DNA of 64,000 bases, from assembly GCA_039090855.1 (NCBI GenBank), contig CM077011.1, positions 20,213,001 through 20,277,000 of the forward strand, read 5' to 3'. Positions 54,977 to 64,000 of this stretch are shown here, one piece after another (position 1 is the first letter of the stretch; every line of letters begins with the position of its first letter). The stretch is from Macrothele yani. Taxonomy: Eukaryota; Arthropoda; Arachnida; Araneae; Macrothelidae. The notes under the pieces are model-generated. The model was not told the origin of the DNA and ran no database searches. It saw only the letters and a program-made list of their open reading frames with translations. A program made the position numbers and the translations under genes.

Positions 54977-56303
54977 CAGGGTGCATAGGAAAGTCCTTTT
55001 AGCCTGAAATAACTTGCTAACGGAGAGAGGTACAGTTATTCAAGAGAGATAACGGTATAGTAAAGCGACTCCGCCCGATCGAATGCAAACGATGGCAGCG
55101 CCCCTTGGGGCGAAATGTGGAAGTTAGCCATTGCAAATTGAAAACGAAAAGAGATAGAGCAAAATTTCCAATTGCAAAGTTGTTGAGCATCAATTAATTA
55201 GTACAAAACGACATTTGTTTTACACGGATAAGATAAATTGTAAAATGTCCGAAATCGATGCGCGACCTTTTGTGTGAACGTTTGAAGGGAACAGGCATAG
55301 GTATGAGCAAATAGACACAATTTATTGCATAAATGCGTACTTATATCAATACAGTTTGATGACATCAGGCAAAACAAAAAAGGCAAACTGGCGCACAGTG
55401 ACAAAAGTTAATGTCGAATATGTTCGAAGAGTTCGCCATTGCATACGATACACATTTGCATTTGTGAAAGTAACTCTTCATGCACATTCCTCAGCATTGA
55501 AAGTGTCACACTATTACAAGCATTTGTAACACGAAGACGTAGATCCAGCAGACGTGTAGGCGCTGTTGCATACACTTGATTATGTACGTAACTGCAGAAG
55601 ACGAAATCCAACGGAGTGAGATCAGCGATCGTGGATGCCGTTCAACAGCACCACCGTACCCGATGATTCGTTGTCCAAACAATCTGTGAGAAAAGGTCAC
55701 CGTCGTGTTGGAACCACGAGGAACGTAATGCTGACAGGGGAATGTCATCTAAAAAGTCAGGTATGATATCGTGCAATGGTTGGAGGTATCTCTGTCCGTT
55801 GGCATTCGCCGTAATTAAGCACCATCTAGCAATATTTATTGCGAGTGAAGCTCGTCATTCTCACACAGCGTTCGTAGACCTAAACTTCTGATCAGGTTAC
55901 ATCCTGCTACTGGTTTTTATATCGTAGGTACGGTACAACGTCACAATCTGCATTTGCATACGGCTATATTTGCGAAATGTGAATATGCAGTTTCGAATCA
56001 TCGCTCATCGATTTCGGACATTTTAGGGTTTTCAAGCGACAATTTATCTTATCCGTGTGAAACAAATGTCGTTTTGTACTAATTAAATGATGCTCTACAA
56101 CTTTGTAGTTGGAAATTTTGCTCTATCTCTTTTCGTTTTCGATTTGCAATGGCCAACTTCTGCATTTCCCAACTAGGGGCGCTGCTATTGGTTGCATTCG
56201 AACTGGCATAGTCGCTTTAATATACCGTTATCTCACTTGCATAACTGTATCTCTCTCCGTTCACAAGTTATTTTAGGCTAAAGGGACTTTCCTATGCACC
56301 CTG
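54977..56303 (-). mobile_element. IS630-Tc1-mariner element with ~290-bp TIRs
   Basis: The left end CAGGGTGCATAGGAAAGTCC and the right end (minus strand) are identical over these 20 bases. They remain similar for about 290 bp (54977-55265 and 56016-56303), including AACGAAAAGAGATAGAGCAA and GTACAAAACGACATTTGTTT. TA flanks both (54975-54976 and 56304-56305). Only about 750 bp lies between the TIRs, too short for a whole transposase. Confidence 0.93.
55408..55770 (-). pseudogene. Transposase remnant of the 54977-56303 element
   Basis: The minus strand has, in shifted frames, SSWFQHDGDLFSQIVW (second Asp region) and DLTPLDFVFCSYVHNQVYAT (third acidic motif), then RLLDLRLRVTNACNSVTLSM, LRNVHEELLSQMQMCIVCNG and ELFEHIRH at the stop. 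The PLDFFLWG-x-x-K-x-x-VY and N-G-x-x-FEH pattern is typical of an invertebrate IS630-Tc1-mariner group with DD34D-like spacing. The N-terminus is missing. Confidence 0.75.
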
Positions 56304-56371
56304 TATATACGAAGGCAGTTCTTACGCATGTGCCTATTGATTCGTAAATAAATTTCCTTCTTAAGTATATA

Positions 56372-57726
56372 CACTGGCGGAAAGTGAAAGAAGAACACCA
56401 AGAAGGAGACGTCTGATACCAACGAAATTTATACAGCATAATAACGGAATACAGAGGATAACGTGATCAAAACATTATGGAAAAATACAGCTGTATTTGC
56501 TGGTAAATTGAAAAATAATCTGTCGTACAGATGTTGGATGTAAGTTTGGGGTATTGAGTTCCAAGCATCCTCAACCTGGACGCGTAAATCGGGAATGGTC
56601 GTGGCTGGCCGTGGAGACCGGATAAGTCGTTGTCCAATAAAATCCCACTCATGCTCAATGAGGGACAAATCCGGTGAACGTGCAGGCCATGGAAGTTGTC
56701 TCACACCCTGAAGTGCATGTTGCGTTGCACGTGCCGTGTGTGGGCGTGCGTTATCTTGCTGGAAAACACCACGATGGACCGACCACACGAATGGCACAAC
56801 AACTGGCTAAATGATATTGTTGATGTAGGAGGTGCTGTTTAACGTACCCGGTACAAACACTAGTTGTGTACGGGAGTGATAGCTAATCGCTCCCCACACC
56901 AGGAGACCAGGTGTAGGCCATGTGTGTCCCTGGAGGATGCAAGAAGGGTAGAGACGCTCCCCTGTTCGTCTGCGAACACGCATACGGCCATCGAGGCTCC
57001 CAAGCAGAATCTGCTTTCATCGCTTAACACGACAGATCGCCATTGCGTTCTCCAGTGCAGACGTTGGCGACACCACTGCAGCCGTTCCTGACGGTGGGGT
57101 GGAGTCAGAGGTACACATGCCAGAGGCACACGTGCACGTAGTCCTGCATCCAGTTGAAGGTTGCGGATTTTTCGCACAGTCACCTCAGGTGCAACGGCAG
57201 CTCGGATTTGCGTCTGAGTGGATGTTCTGCTTGACAACGCCGCTCTTTCTATGCGTTGATCGGTCCGTTCATCAGTCCGTCTGTGACTCCCGGTTCCACG
57301 TCTTCTCGTGTGGGAATGTTCCACGGACCATCTACGGCACCATCGTACCACTACCGATACTTCCCGTCCAATTCGCTCCGCAATACGACGATACGACCAC
57401 CCGGCCTCGCGGAGTCCGACTAGACGACCTCGCTCAAAGTCCGATAACTGCTGAAATCGTACACGTCTTCCATGTATAGGCATTGCAGCTTCTTCAGGGT
57501 CTTCGCATGTGTCCCTACGCCGACGACTGATTACATTCCCTTCGCCGTATTCCTTAAATACCACCGACGATAATTTGCATATTATGCCGTGCTGTGGCGT
57601 AAGCGCTCACCGGTTGGTCCCGAAATTAACATCACACCTACGTAAACTCGATCCCATTAACATATGTAAATTTTATGATCGTCCGCCAATTCCTTCTTGG
57701 TGTTCTTTTTTCACTTTCCGGCAGTG
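56372..57726 (-). mobile_element. Full-length Tc1-like element
   Basis: The left end CACTGGCGGAAAGTGAAAGA and the right end (minus strand) CACTGCCGGAAAGTGAAAAA are inverted, both continuing AGAACACCAAGAAGGA. TA flanks both ends (56370-56371, 57727-57728). At 1355 bp it is full length. Confidence 0.94.
56440..57483 (-). pseudogene. Tc1 transposase with about one frameshift
   Basis: From an ATG at 57483 it reads MPIHGRRVRFQQLSDFERGR, LVGLREAGWSYRRIAERIGR and EVSVVVRWCRRWSVEHSHTR (first HTH), then RTDQRIERAALSSRTSTQTQ and RKIRNLQLDAGLRARVPLAC (second HTH) and VVLSDESRFCLGASMAVCVF (first Asp). The frame is lost between about 56990 and 56800. It then reads VFQQDNARPHTARATQHALQ (second Asp), RQLPWPARSPDLSLIEHEWD (Glu) and EDAWNSIPQTYIQHLYDRLF. 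A longer open frame from 57564 adds 27 residues not expected in the family. All three catalytic residues are present. Confidence 0.9.
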
Positions 57727-57934
57727 TATTTATTAACTGAATAAACAGATGTATACATAAGATGACAGTTTTTTTTATGCGTCTCTTTATCCAGTAAATT
57801 AATTCTGTCTTTCCTGTAGATACATCTATATACTGAATAAACAGATGTATGCATTAGCAAGTTAGTACGTATAATCATGCAATGCATTGATTAATATGAT
57901 ACTCTTTCCAACATACCAGAAATCATTTCCCAAG

Positions 57935-58565
57935 TTATTGCTCAAGTTATGAGGATAATGGCTATGGAATAAATATCGCTCCTGTGTCTTGACCTTTGAC
58001 CCAATTTCGATGATATTCAAGAGAACCGGTTCAGTGTACCTCCGGAACAATATACTAAAGTTTTGTTGCAATAGAAGCATTTTTAGTTAAGTTATGAGGA
58101 TAATGGCTGTGGAATAAATCTGGCTTCTGTGTCCTGACCTTTGACCCTATTTCGATGATATTAAACAGAATTCGTTCAGTATACCTCCGGAACAACATGA
58201 TAAAGTTTTGTCGCAATCGAAGTATGTTTACGTAAGTTAGGACGCATAAGGGCAATAGAATGGATCCTGCTCCTGTGTCCTGACCTGTGACCACATTTCC
58301 CCATTTTTAATAGGGTTCGTCTCCAAGTGGACCCCTACCACATACTAAAATTTTATCGAAAACAAATTATTTTTACGCAAGGTATGACGCATTGGGCAAT
58401 AGGGCAATGGAATGGATCCCGCTTCTATGTCCTGACCTTTGATCCCATTTCGCCGTTTTTAATAGGGTCCGTCCCCAGATGGTCCCCTACATTATACTAA
58501 AGTTTCATCGAAATTTAACCATTTTAACGCGAGTTATCGTGAGGACGGACGGACGGACGGACAAA
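57935..58565 (+). repeat. Tandem repeat, about 145 bp, 4 copies, ending in (GGAC)n
   Basis: Each unit holds a GTGTCCTGACCTTTGACCC-like line, TTTCGATGATATT or TTTTTAATAGGGT, and an ATACTAAAGTTT(C/T)ATCGAAA-like end. Units begin near 57935, 58085, 58225 and 58375. The array closes with GAGTTATCGTGAGGACGGAC and about five GGAC repeats (58536-58562). Similar motifs recur in many invertebrate genomes. Confidence 0.85.
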
Positions 58566-59602
58566 GCTGGAGCATATACGCTTCTTCAACGTACGGTTAG
58601 AAAGCGTAAAAAGGAATTCTTAGGTACACGTTGCTAAGAAAGTATTCCTAGGAATATATTCATGCGGACATCCAAAGCAAAGCATTACGTTAAATTTAAG
58701 AGACCTTAGATAATTTGTATTTACAAACTGCTAATATTCGCATGTTCAATGAAGTCCTTTTAGTTGCTTTACTGTTGTTAGCTGCATTGTCTTTAAAGAG
58801 TCAGGAACGTTTTTGCTAGCAAATTAATATCACCCTGAAATAAATGAGCAATATTCCGTCACAATGGCATGCTGTACACATTTCCTGTCGTTTGAAAATT
58901 TACTGTAGTACGTTGCCCTGTTATAGTTAAATCCTTATTTTTAAATACCGAATAAAAAATCTTGTTGTTAAAAGCGACACCTTTTTTCAACCCCAGTAGT
59001 AATACATTTATCCAAAATATGGCGATTTAATTGGAAATTAAAAATGCGTATTAGGAAGACATCACTTCCTTTTCGAGTAAAAAACTGGCGTGCCAGAAAA
59101 TAATCTAGAGTAACATTAATGTCACACACCTCAAGGCGAAAGTTTTCTGAAAGGTTCATATTATAACATGGACTGTTAACTTTGCTACTGCCGTAAAACC
59201 AAACTGAGCTTGAAATGATTCATGCTATTAGAAATGGGGTGCCCTTCATATGCTTAGTAGAGCCATTACTAGAAAAGTGATTTCCGAAAGTCATAAGGTA
59301 TTACCTTAAATTAGAGGGCTTCCTTTTCCCTTAACGACCCGTTCCATTTATTAAAGAGGGAGTAGAACGACACATAATTTTTCTCGCTGTGTTTAAAATC
59401 TTCACACATTGAATATCGGCTTTGCCTAATCATTTTGCAAACGCCATTTCTGGATTTGAACGGATTGAAAAAAATTAGTAGGCTAAACAATCTATTTCTA
59501 AACAGGACGTAGCTCTGCAAAATCGATAATTATCAACGTAACTGCGTGAAAACAAATAAAAAGCGCCGAATAAGGGGGATTCGCAATTTTTCGAACAAGA
59601 AT
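58566..59602. other. Unassigned intronic sequence
   Basis: No gene or repeat recognised. Confidence 0.5.
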
Positions 59603-60039
59603 TACACTGTAAAAAAATAAGCAGTGTGAATTCACGGAACATTTTTGAAAATAACGTCCAGCAAAGTTTCCGGTAGGTACCCGTGTCTTTCAGAAATTTT
59701 TGTTTTTAAAAGCGCCCGTTTATTTTAAACTCCGTATTTTCACAGATTTTACGTAGTCATAAATTCCGTTTATTTCAGAAAAATCCATTTCAGGTTTTAA
59801 CATATTTAAACAGAAATTCATCAAAACCGGCTACTCTGCATTTGTCAACATTTTCCCCTGATAATTCTTCCGCTCCAGTCAGGATTGAACCAGGGTCGTT
59901 TGATCAGATCATATGTAAATGATTTTAGGAAAGGAGTGTCTGACCCCAGGGCTGACAACCCTTAGAAATAGAAAGCTACAAGATTTGGGAGAGAGTACAC
60001 GATAGGGAAGTGACACCGAAGCGAGGTAAAAAGGGGAGG

Positions 60040-60215
60040 AAGACACCTTATTTATTACCGGTGGCCAATACCCGGGGTCAGACGGCTTAACGCGCCCATC
60101 CGAAGCACGGCGGATATTTAGTGGTTCTAGTGTTCGTACCTAACTGGGATCGAAGCTGAACTTTCCCCGTGGCAGTCACGAACGTTGACCACTAGGCCAT
60201 CCACGGCCGTCTGCA
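60040..60215 (-). repeat. tRNA-derived SINE, second family
   Basis: The minus strand starts CCGTGGATGGCCTAGTGGTC, with a clear A box (TGGCCTAGTGG), and a B-box-like GCTTCGATCCC about 50 bp on. It ends near GGCCACCGGTAATAAATAAG. It is distinct from the 62942 SINE family. Confidence 0.75.
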
Positions 60216-60859
60216 CAGGTAACCACGGAGGTACAGACACAAGGAAATTCAACGAGGTACATCGTAAAACAAATTGCGCGACAATGACTTTTTTGTCATT
60301 AAAACGAGTGATTTAGTCATTTCGTTTTGCTGTTAGAGCTTATTTTTTCTTCTGAACAGGTTTGTAATATATTTTTTTCTATATGAGGACTTTCACAAAT
60401 TAAGCATTTTTCATCGTGATTTTCCGAAGCAACAAAATGCTTTGCAACTTTAATTTTTTAGGTGAAATGTACTTTTTTATGCTATTATTTCACAGAAAAA
60501 AAAAAGATCCTAAATATAAAATTTACACTTTGTAGCTTTTGTTTTAAGTTGTCCAAAGACTGATAAATAGACATCGTATAATTATCTGTACAATAAGTAA
60601 AGTACCCAGATTCCTTTAGAAACATAATAGCTATATTAAATAGCTGGTGCACGAAATAGGGGACAACAGAAGAAAAAAGTTCTGTGCCGCCATAAACAAA
60701 ATTTATGCGATATGCTATCCACAATATCCAATCTCGCTACTGAACTTCAAAATGCGACAGAAAATTGAAATTTAAAAGTATCAAACATCAAGCATTGTCA
60801 CCAATCTCTCCTGTTATCGGAATGTTTCCGTCATATTGATAGTGGAAAAGTGAGAACGG

Positions 60860-61105
60860 ATTTTTACCGTTAATATACGAAATAAATTGCGGAAAGGTTT
60901 CTGAAAATTCAGAATTTTCCGTTTATATACGAAATAAATTGCGGAAAGGGTTCTGAAAATTCAGAATTTTCCGTTAATATACGAAATAAATTGCTGAAAG
61001 GTTTCTGAAAGTTCAGAATTTTCTGTTAACACACCTCTTAAATGGTAATTTACCGTCAATATAAGAAAGAAACTGCCGAAAAGTTTCTGAAAATTCAGAA
61101 TTTTC
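60860..61105. repeat. 52-bp tandem repeat, 3 good and 1 diverged copy
   Basis: ATACGAAATAAATTGCGGAA recurs with starts near 60876, 60928 and 60980, followed by TTCTGAAAATTCAGAATTTT. A diverged unit follows at about 61055-61105. Confidence 0.9.
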
Positions 61106-61246
61106 CCGTGGTACGAAAAATCCGTCAAATTCAGTTTTTTTCGCGTCATTTAACGGAAAAGGTTGTTTCAGAAATATGTTTCGCTAATTCACAAAAGGAA
61201 TGACGGAAAGTGGCTCGTGAATTTCAGAAAATGTTTTACAGTGTAA

Positions 61247-62236
61247 ATTGTTGATATCAAAACCGCAGCATTTGCCTGTACGGATCTGCCGTATGATATC
61301 AGGAGGTTCAGAAAGTTAGAATTGATTATTTATGATCTAAAAAGTGCCGACATCAAACCTAGCGGAATGGGTGTCAACGGCTTTGAGGAAAATCCCGGTA
61401 CTTTTACAAAACCCGTTGCATGACTAACGCCTTTGATGGCAAAAGGGACGATACCGTGTGGAAAAACGCGCCGATGTATCGCTTAGGAGAATCTGACCTA
61501 GAATATGAAGAAGTTTTAGACTCTGACAGTGACACTACAGAAGAAAGTTAAGTGCAATACATGGTTAAATGTTTTTAGTTGTCAGTACACCATATTCCAG
61601 TGTAACAACTTTTTTCTCGTGTGGATTCATTTTGGTATTTTCAATTTTTTTTTTGTTCATGGCACTGAAAATATTGGTGTCTTTTACAATAGAAAGCCTT
61701 TAAAATCGATGAAATACGGTATAAGTCGGTTTCTCTCCTGTGGAGGAATTTTAATCATTTTGCTTACTTTCTGTTGACAATAGATGGCGGCACGTGTACA
61801 GTGTCGTCAACATGGGCAGAAAGATGGAACCATTGGCACTTAATAAGCTATGGACTTATCAGGGGGGGGCGACTATATTGCGAGCACAATGATCTATGTT
61901 GTACAAATGCTTAGTTCTCGTTCTCCAGTACATACGTTCGATCTTTCCGCTAAATATTAGGAATGTGAATAATTTACCTGGCACACCTCTGGTATTACTG
62001 ATAGTTAAACCACTGCGTAACTATTTGAATATAAGGTATGCGCGACTATCACATTCGTCGTCGAGATATACTGTAACCGGGGCTTCTATATTTATCAGAA
62101 GTGAAATTCAGTAGCCATTTTTAGAGATAGTGAATTGTAGTCATTTTCTTTCAATTCCCGCCATTTGGATGGGAAGGGCAGCAAACAGGCAAAGTACTTC
62201 TTTTCCCACGCGTCGCAGCAGAGGGGGTGTTAGATT
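61247..62236. other. Unassigned intronic sequence
   Basis: A run of G lies at 61862-61868. An 82-codon frame at 61529-61777 has no motif. Confidence 0.45.
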
Positions 62237-62830
62237 TAGGCCCCTTTTATGCAAGCGTTTCTTGCCGTGCGTTTCGGCGACGGCAAAAAACGCCCGTTCT
62301 GTAAAGCAATGGGGACAAGCTGATCCTTTTATGCACTGACGTCGCGTTTTCTTGCGGTCGCGTCGTGAAAAACATGCCGTCGTGTTCTAGAGAACGCCGA
62401 GCAGCAAAAAGACGCTCAACCTTTCCAAGTACATAGTGGGGAGTGGGACTATTTATGCAGACGTCGCGTTTCGTGCCGTCGGCTTGTAATAAATCAATCT
62501 CCCCCCCATCTGCAATCCAAGGGTCGCTTACAACTGGTCTGCAAAGTGTCCACTGTCCGTCAGTGTTCATCGCCGTGGGATTACATTGCGCTAGTTGAAG
62601 TGACATTGTTATATTTTGTAAGAAATGGATGATGTTGAAACAGAACGTTTTATAGATGCTATTAAAAATAATACAGCAATTTGGGATTCATCATTGGAGG
62701 ACTACAAAAATAAAAACCTGAAAAAAAATCAGTGGATCGAAGTGTGCACTCTATTTAACTTGGAGTTCGAAGGATTGGATGTTAAAGAGAAATATAGTCT
62801 TGGTTAGTTCAAACTGTTATTGTTTAATCT
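62237..62830 (+). mobile_element. 5' part of a PIF/Harbinger-like element
   Basis: GGCCCCTTTTATGCAAGCGT follows TTTA at 62233-62236, in the style of PIF/Harbinger termini with TTA/TWA targets. Three related modules (TTTATGCA...GCGTTTCTTGCCGT) follow, at 62246, 62330 and 62450, then the MADF frame at 62625. No matching 3' TIR or transposase was found before the SINE at 62942. The class is inferred from the TIR style plus the MADF/Myb-like frame. Confidence 0.4.
62625..62807 (+). CDS. MADF/Myb-like domain fragment, likely transposon-borne
   Basis: The frame reads MDDVETERFIDAIKNNTAIW, DSSLEDYKNKNLKKNQWIEV and CTLFNLEFEGLDVKEKYSLG. This is the N-terminal three-quarters of an MADF (Adf-1-type Myb/SANT-like) DNA-binding domain: F/L-I-x-x-V/I, the aromatic W of LW, D-Y-K-N/K-N and W-x-x-V/I. 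The frame ends at TAG 62805-62807, but TTG/GTTAGT just before it could be a splice donor. PIF/Harbinger elements carry a separate Myb-like/MADF gene, and the sequence just upstream looks like such a terminus. A host MADF gene exon is the alternative. On the opposite strand the 119-codon frame is a shadow. Confidence 0.55.
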   Translation: MDDVETERFIDAIKNNTAIWDSSLEDYKNKNLKKNQWIEVCTLFNLEFEGLDVKEKYSLG

Positions 62831-62940
62831 TAATGTTATTTATTACTAGCTTTTAGCCCGTCGCTTTGCTGACGTTGTTTCAGATTTGAATTAAAAAAAG
62901 TACTCTATTGCGAATGATGCAACTGTACTTCTCTTTTAAT

Positions 62941-62941
<1 letters not shown>

Positions 62942-62974
<33 letters not shown>

Positions 62975-63183
62975 ATTGGAGGTTTAACGACCACCGTGAG
63001 CAACTCAATGGGCTATAAGCAGTCGCCCGTCCCTAATTTAGGGTCACTGGTTCCAGGGAAGGGAGAGAGCCAGTGCCGTAAGACAAACACAACATCCATG
63101 CCTCAGCGGAATTCGAACCCGGACCACTTACAGACGAACGATCAGAGGCCAGCGCCTTAGACCACTGCGCCACCGGGGCGGCC
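62942..63183 (-). repeat. tRNA-derived SINE, complete (copy 4, reference)
   Basis: On the minus strand the head has the A box TGGCGCAGTGGTCTAAGG and the B box GGGTTCGAATTCC. It is followed by a body of about 140 bp (GCCAGTGACC/CCCTAAATTAGGGACGGGCG style) and a poly-A tail, visible as about 33 T on the plus strand at 62942-62974. It is the only full-length copy here. Partial copies lie at 1201-1390 (with 3088-3110), 9345-9440 and 32425-32602. Confidence 0.9.
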
Positions 63184-64000
63184 TCTTTTAATTCATCCAG
63201 CTTTCGAGTACGATTTCGGCGCAAATTGCCAATGAAAATAATTGCTGTTTACAGAGGCGACTTTAAATCTTTTGGGGCCCTAGGTGCTAAACGATTCTGG
63301 GGCCCCTCCTTCCCCTTTTATCGCCTCAGAAATTTATTTTTCATCCGTCAGATTAACAAAAAAAAATAAAAATAAAAAAGTAAAGTCAAGAAAAATGTTT
63401 TTGCGCTTTTTGAAATGCGATTCTATCATAAATTATTAGGACGTTTTGCCAGAAACAGTGCTAATGTAATCATCAGTTTGACTGTTCGCGCTCATTGAAC
63501 TTCTTGTTTTTACAGATATTTCAAAAATTATTTTTGCGGCTAATATGAAATCAAAGGGCACCAAGTTTGACACTTTAAATATCCCATATAGGAATTTACG
63601 ACTAAGGGCTGTCAAAGTCGAACATTCAAGAAATATTTTTGTGCCTCTCAGATTAGGCTTAACAGTTCTTTCTCAAATATCGAATCAGTTCATTAATTTC
63701 CTGGTAGAGGTACTGAAGAACAATACATGTGGTTTTCACAGATTTTTCAAAAATTATTTTTGCGAATGATAGGTCATAAAATTTCATTGAATTTTAGTCA
63801 TTTTAAATTTCACTACCAGTTCATAAATTTCCTTCTAGTTCTGGAATTGGAAATTTTATAAATTTCAGCTTTACGCTACGAGAGACCATTTCGGTTACGA
63901 GAAAAGTTCGTTTTGAGTTTGATACGTTTGGCAAAACTGGCTATATTAGTACATGTTTAGTTGTTATAGTTACTTGACAAATTTAACGCTGAAGGCGCTG
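63184..64000. other. Unassigned intronic sequence
   Basis: Words repeat loosely (TTCAAAAATTATTTTTGCG at 63521 and 63747; CAGTTCAT(T/A)AATTTCCT at 63687 and 63819), hinting at an old duplication. GGGGCCCTAGGTGCTAAACG near 63275 resembles the GGGCCC segment at 23908. No gene is seen. Confidence 0.45.

Larger units (their letters stand above)
59603..61246. mobile_element. Non-autonomous DNA element with TTACACTGTAAAA ends
   Basis: The left end TTACACTGTAAAA (59603) and its inverse TTTTACAGTGTAA (61234-61246) are exact 13-bp TIRs. Adjacent sequence is loosely inverted (GAATTCACGG and, on the other side, AAATTCACGAGCC read on the minus strand). No transposase is visible. It contains a SINE (60040-60215) and a 52-bp tandem repeat (60860-61030). 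The target duplication is not clear. Confidence 0.55.
47155..64000 (-). other. Upstream teneurin intron (partial)
   Basis: No other teneurin-like peptide is seen to the right of the 47154 exon, so this stretch is the 3' part of an intron of at least 16.8 kb, or of more than one if small exons escaped me. Its contents are transposons and repeats, listed separately. Confidence 0.6.

Noticed and set aside
62247..62606. 119-codon minus-strand frame at the Harbinger-like terminus
   Set aside because: It is open because of GC-rich repeated CGTCG modules and shows no domain.

Overview
The window is a piece of an animal nuclear genome. It is AT-rich, has very long introns with GT/AG splice junctions, and is packed with eukaryotic transposable elements. 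The only host gene I can support is a teneurin (Ten-m/Ten-a family, a large cell-surface adhesion protein) on the minus strand. Three of its exons are visible, at 47154-46919, 15506-15349 and 6795-5754. Their reading phases join exactly, giving a continuous stretch from the NHL beta-propeller into the first part of the YD-repeat shell. The exons are separated by introns of about 31.4 kb and 8.6 kb, and everything else appears to be intronic. The residues look arthropod-like, but I cannot settle the lineage or the Ten-m/Ten-a orthology from the sequence alone.

The introns are dominated by IS630-Tc1-mariner elements. I count about twelve, all with broken transposases: 1-500, 7158-8140, 11980-12850, 13216-14900, 17977-19147, 27735-28060, 28234-29453, 40949-42704, 47328-48360, 51405-52642, 54977-56303 and 56372-57726. 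Several keep matching terminal inverted repeats (TIRs) and TA target duplications. There are six copies of one RTE-clade LINE; the copy at 10077-11540 has an unbroken partial reverse transcriptase and the one at 37171-38790 a single stop. Smaller pieces include Penelope-like GIY-YIG fragments (19.3 kb, 49-50.4 kb), a probable jockey/CR1-like tail (44.4 kb), a PIF/Harbinger-like 5' end with a MADF reading frame (62.2-62.8 kb), tRNA-derived SINEs, and MITE or fold-back elements.

Tandem repeats are the other main component: 59 bp x10 (4.7 kb), 69 bp x14 (13.8 kb), about 150 bp degenerate (20-22.5 kb), about 95 bp x7 (24 kb), 62 bp (37 kb), 32 bp x6 (39.4 kb), 43 bp x6 (51.6 kb), about 145 bp x4 (58 kb) and 52 bp x3 (60.9 kb). 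The most interesting observation is that two of these arrays, 69 bp and 43 bp, sit inside transposase pseudogenes of two different families at the same place, between the second and third catalytic acidic residues. The 69-bp unit itself reads as a decayed copy of the transposase segment around the second catalytic Asp. Also notable are a perfect 54-bp palindrome at 46381-46434, a LINE inserted into the tip of a hairpin MITE, and a LINE inserted into a 62-bp minisatellite. I found no host RNA gene, CRISPR array or new host multi-gene system; nothing outside the teneurin exons looks like a functional host gene.
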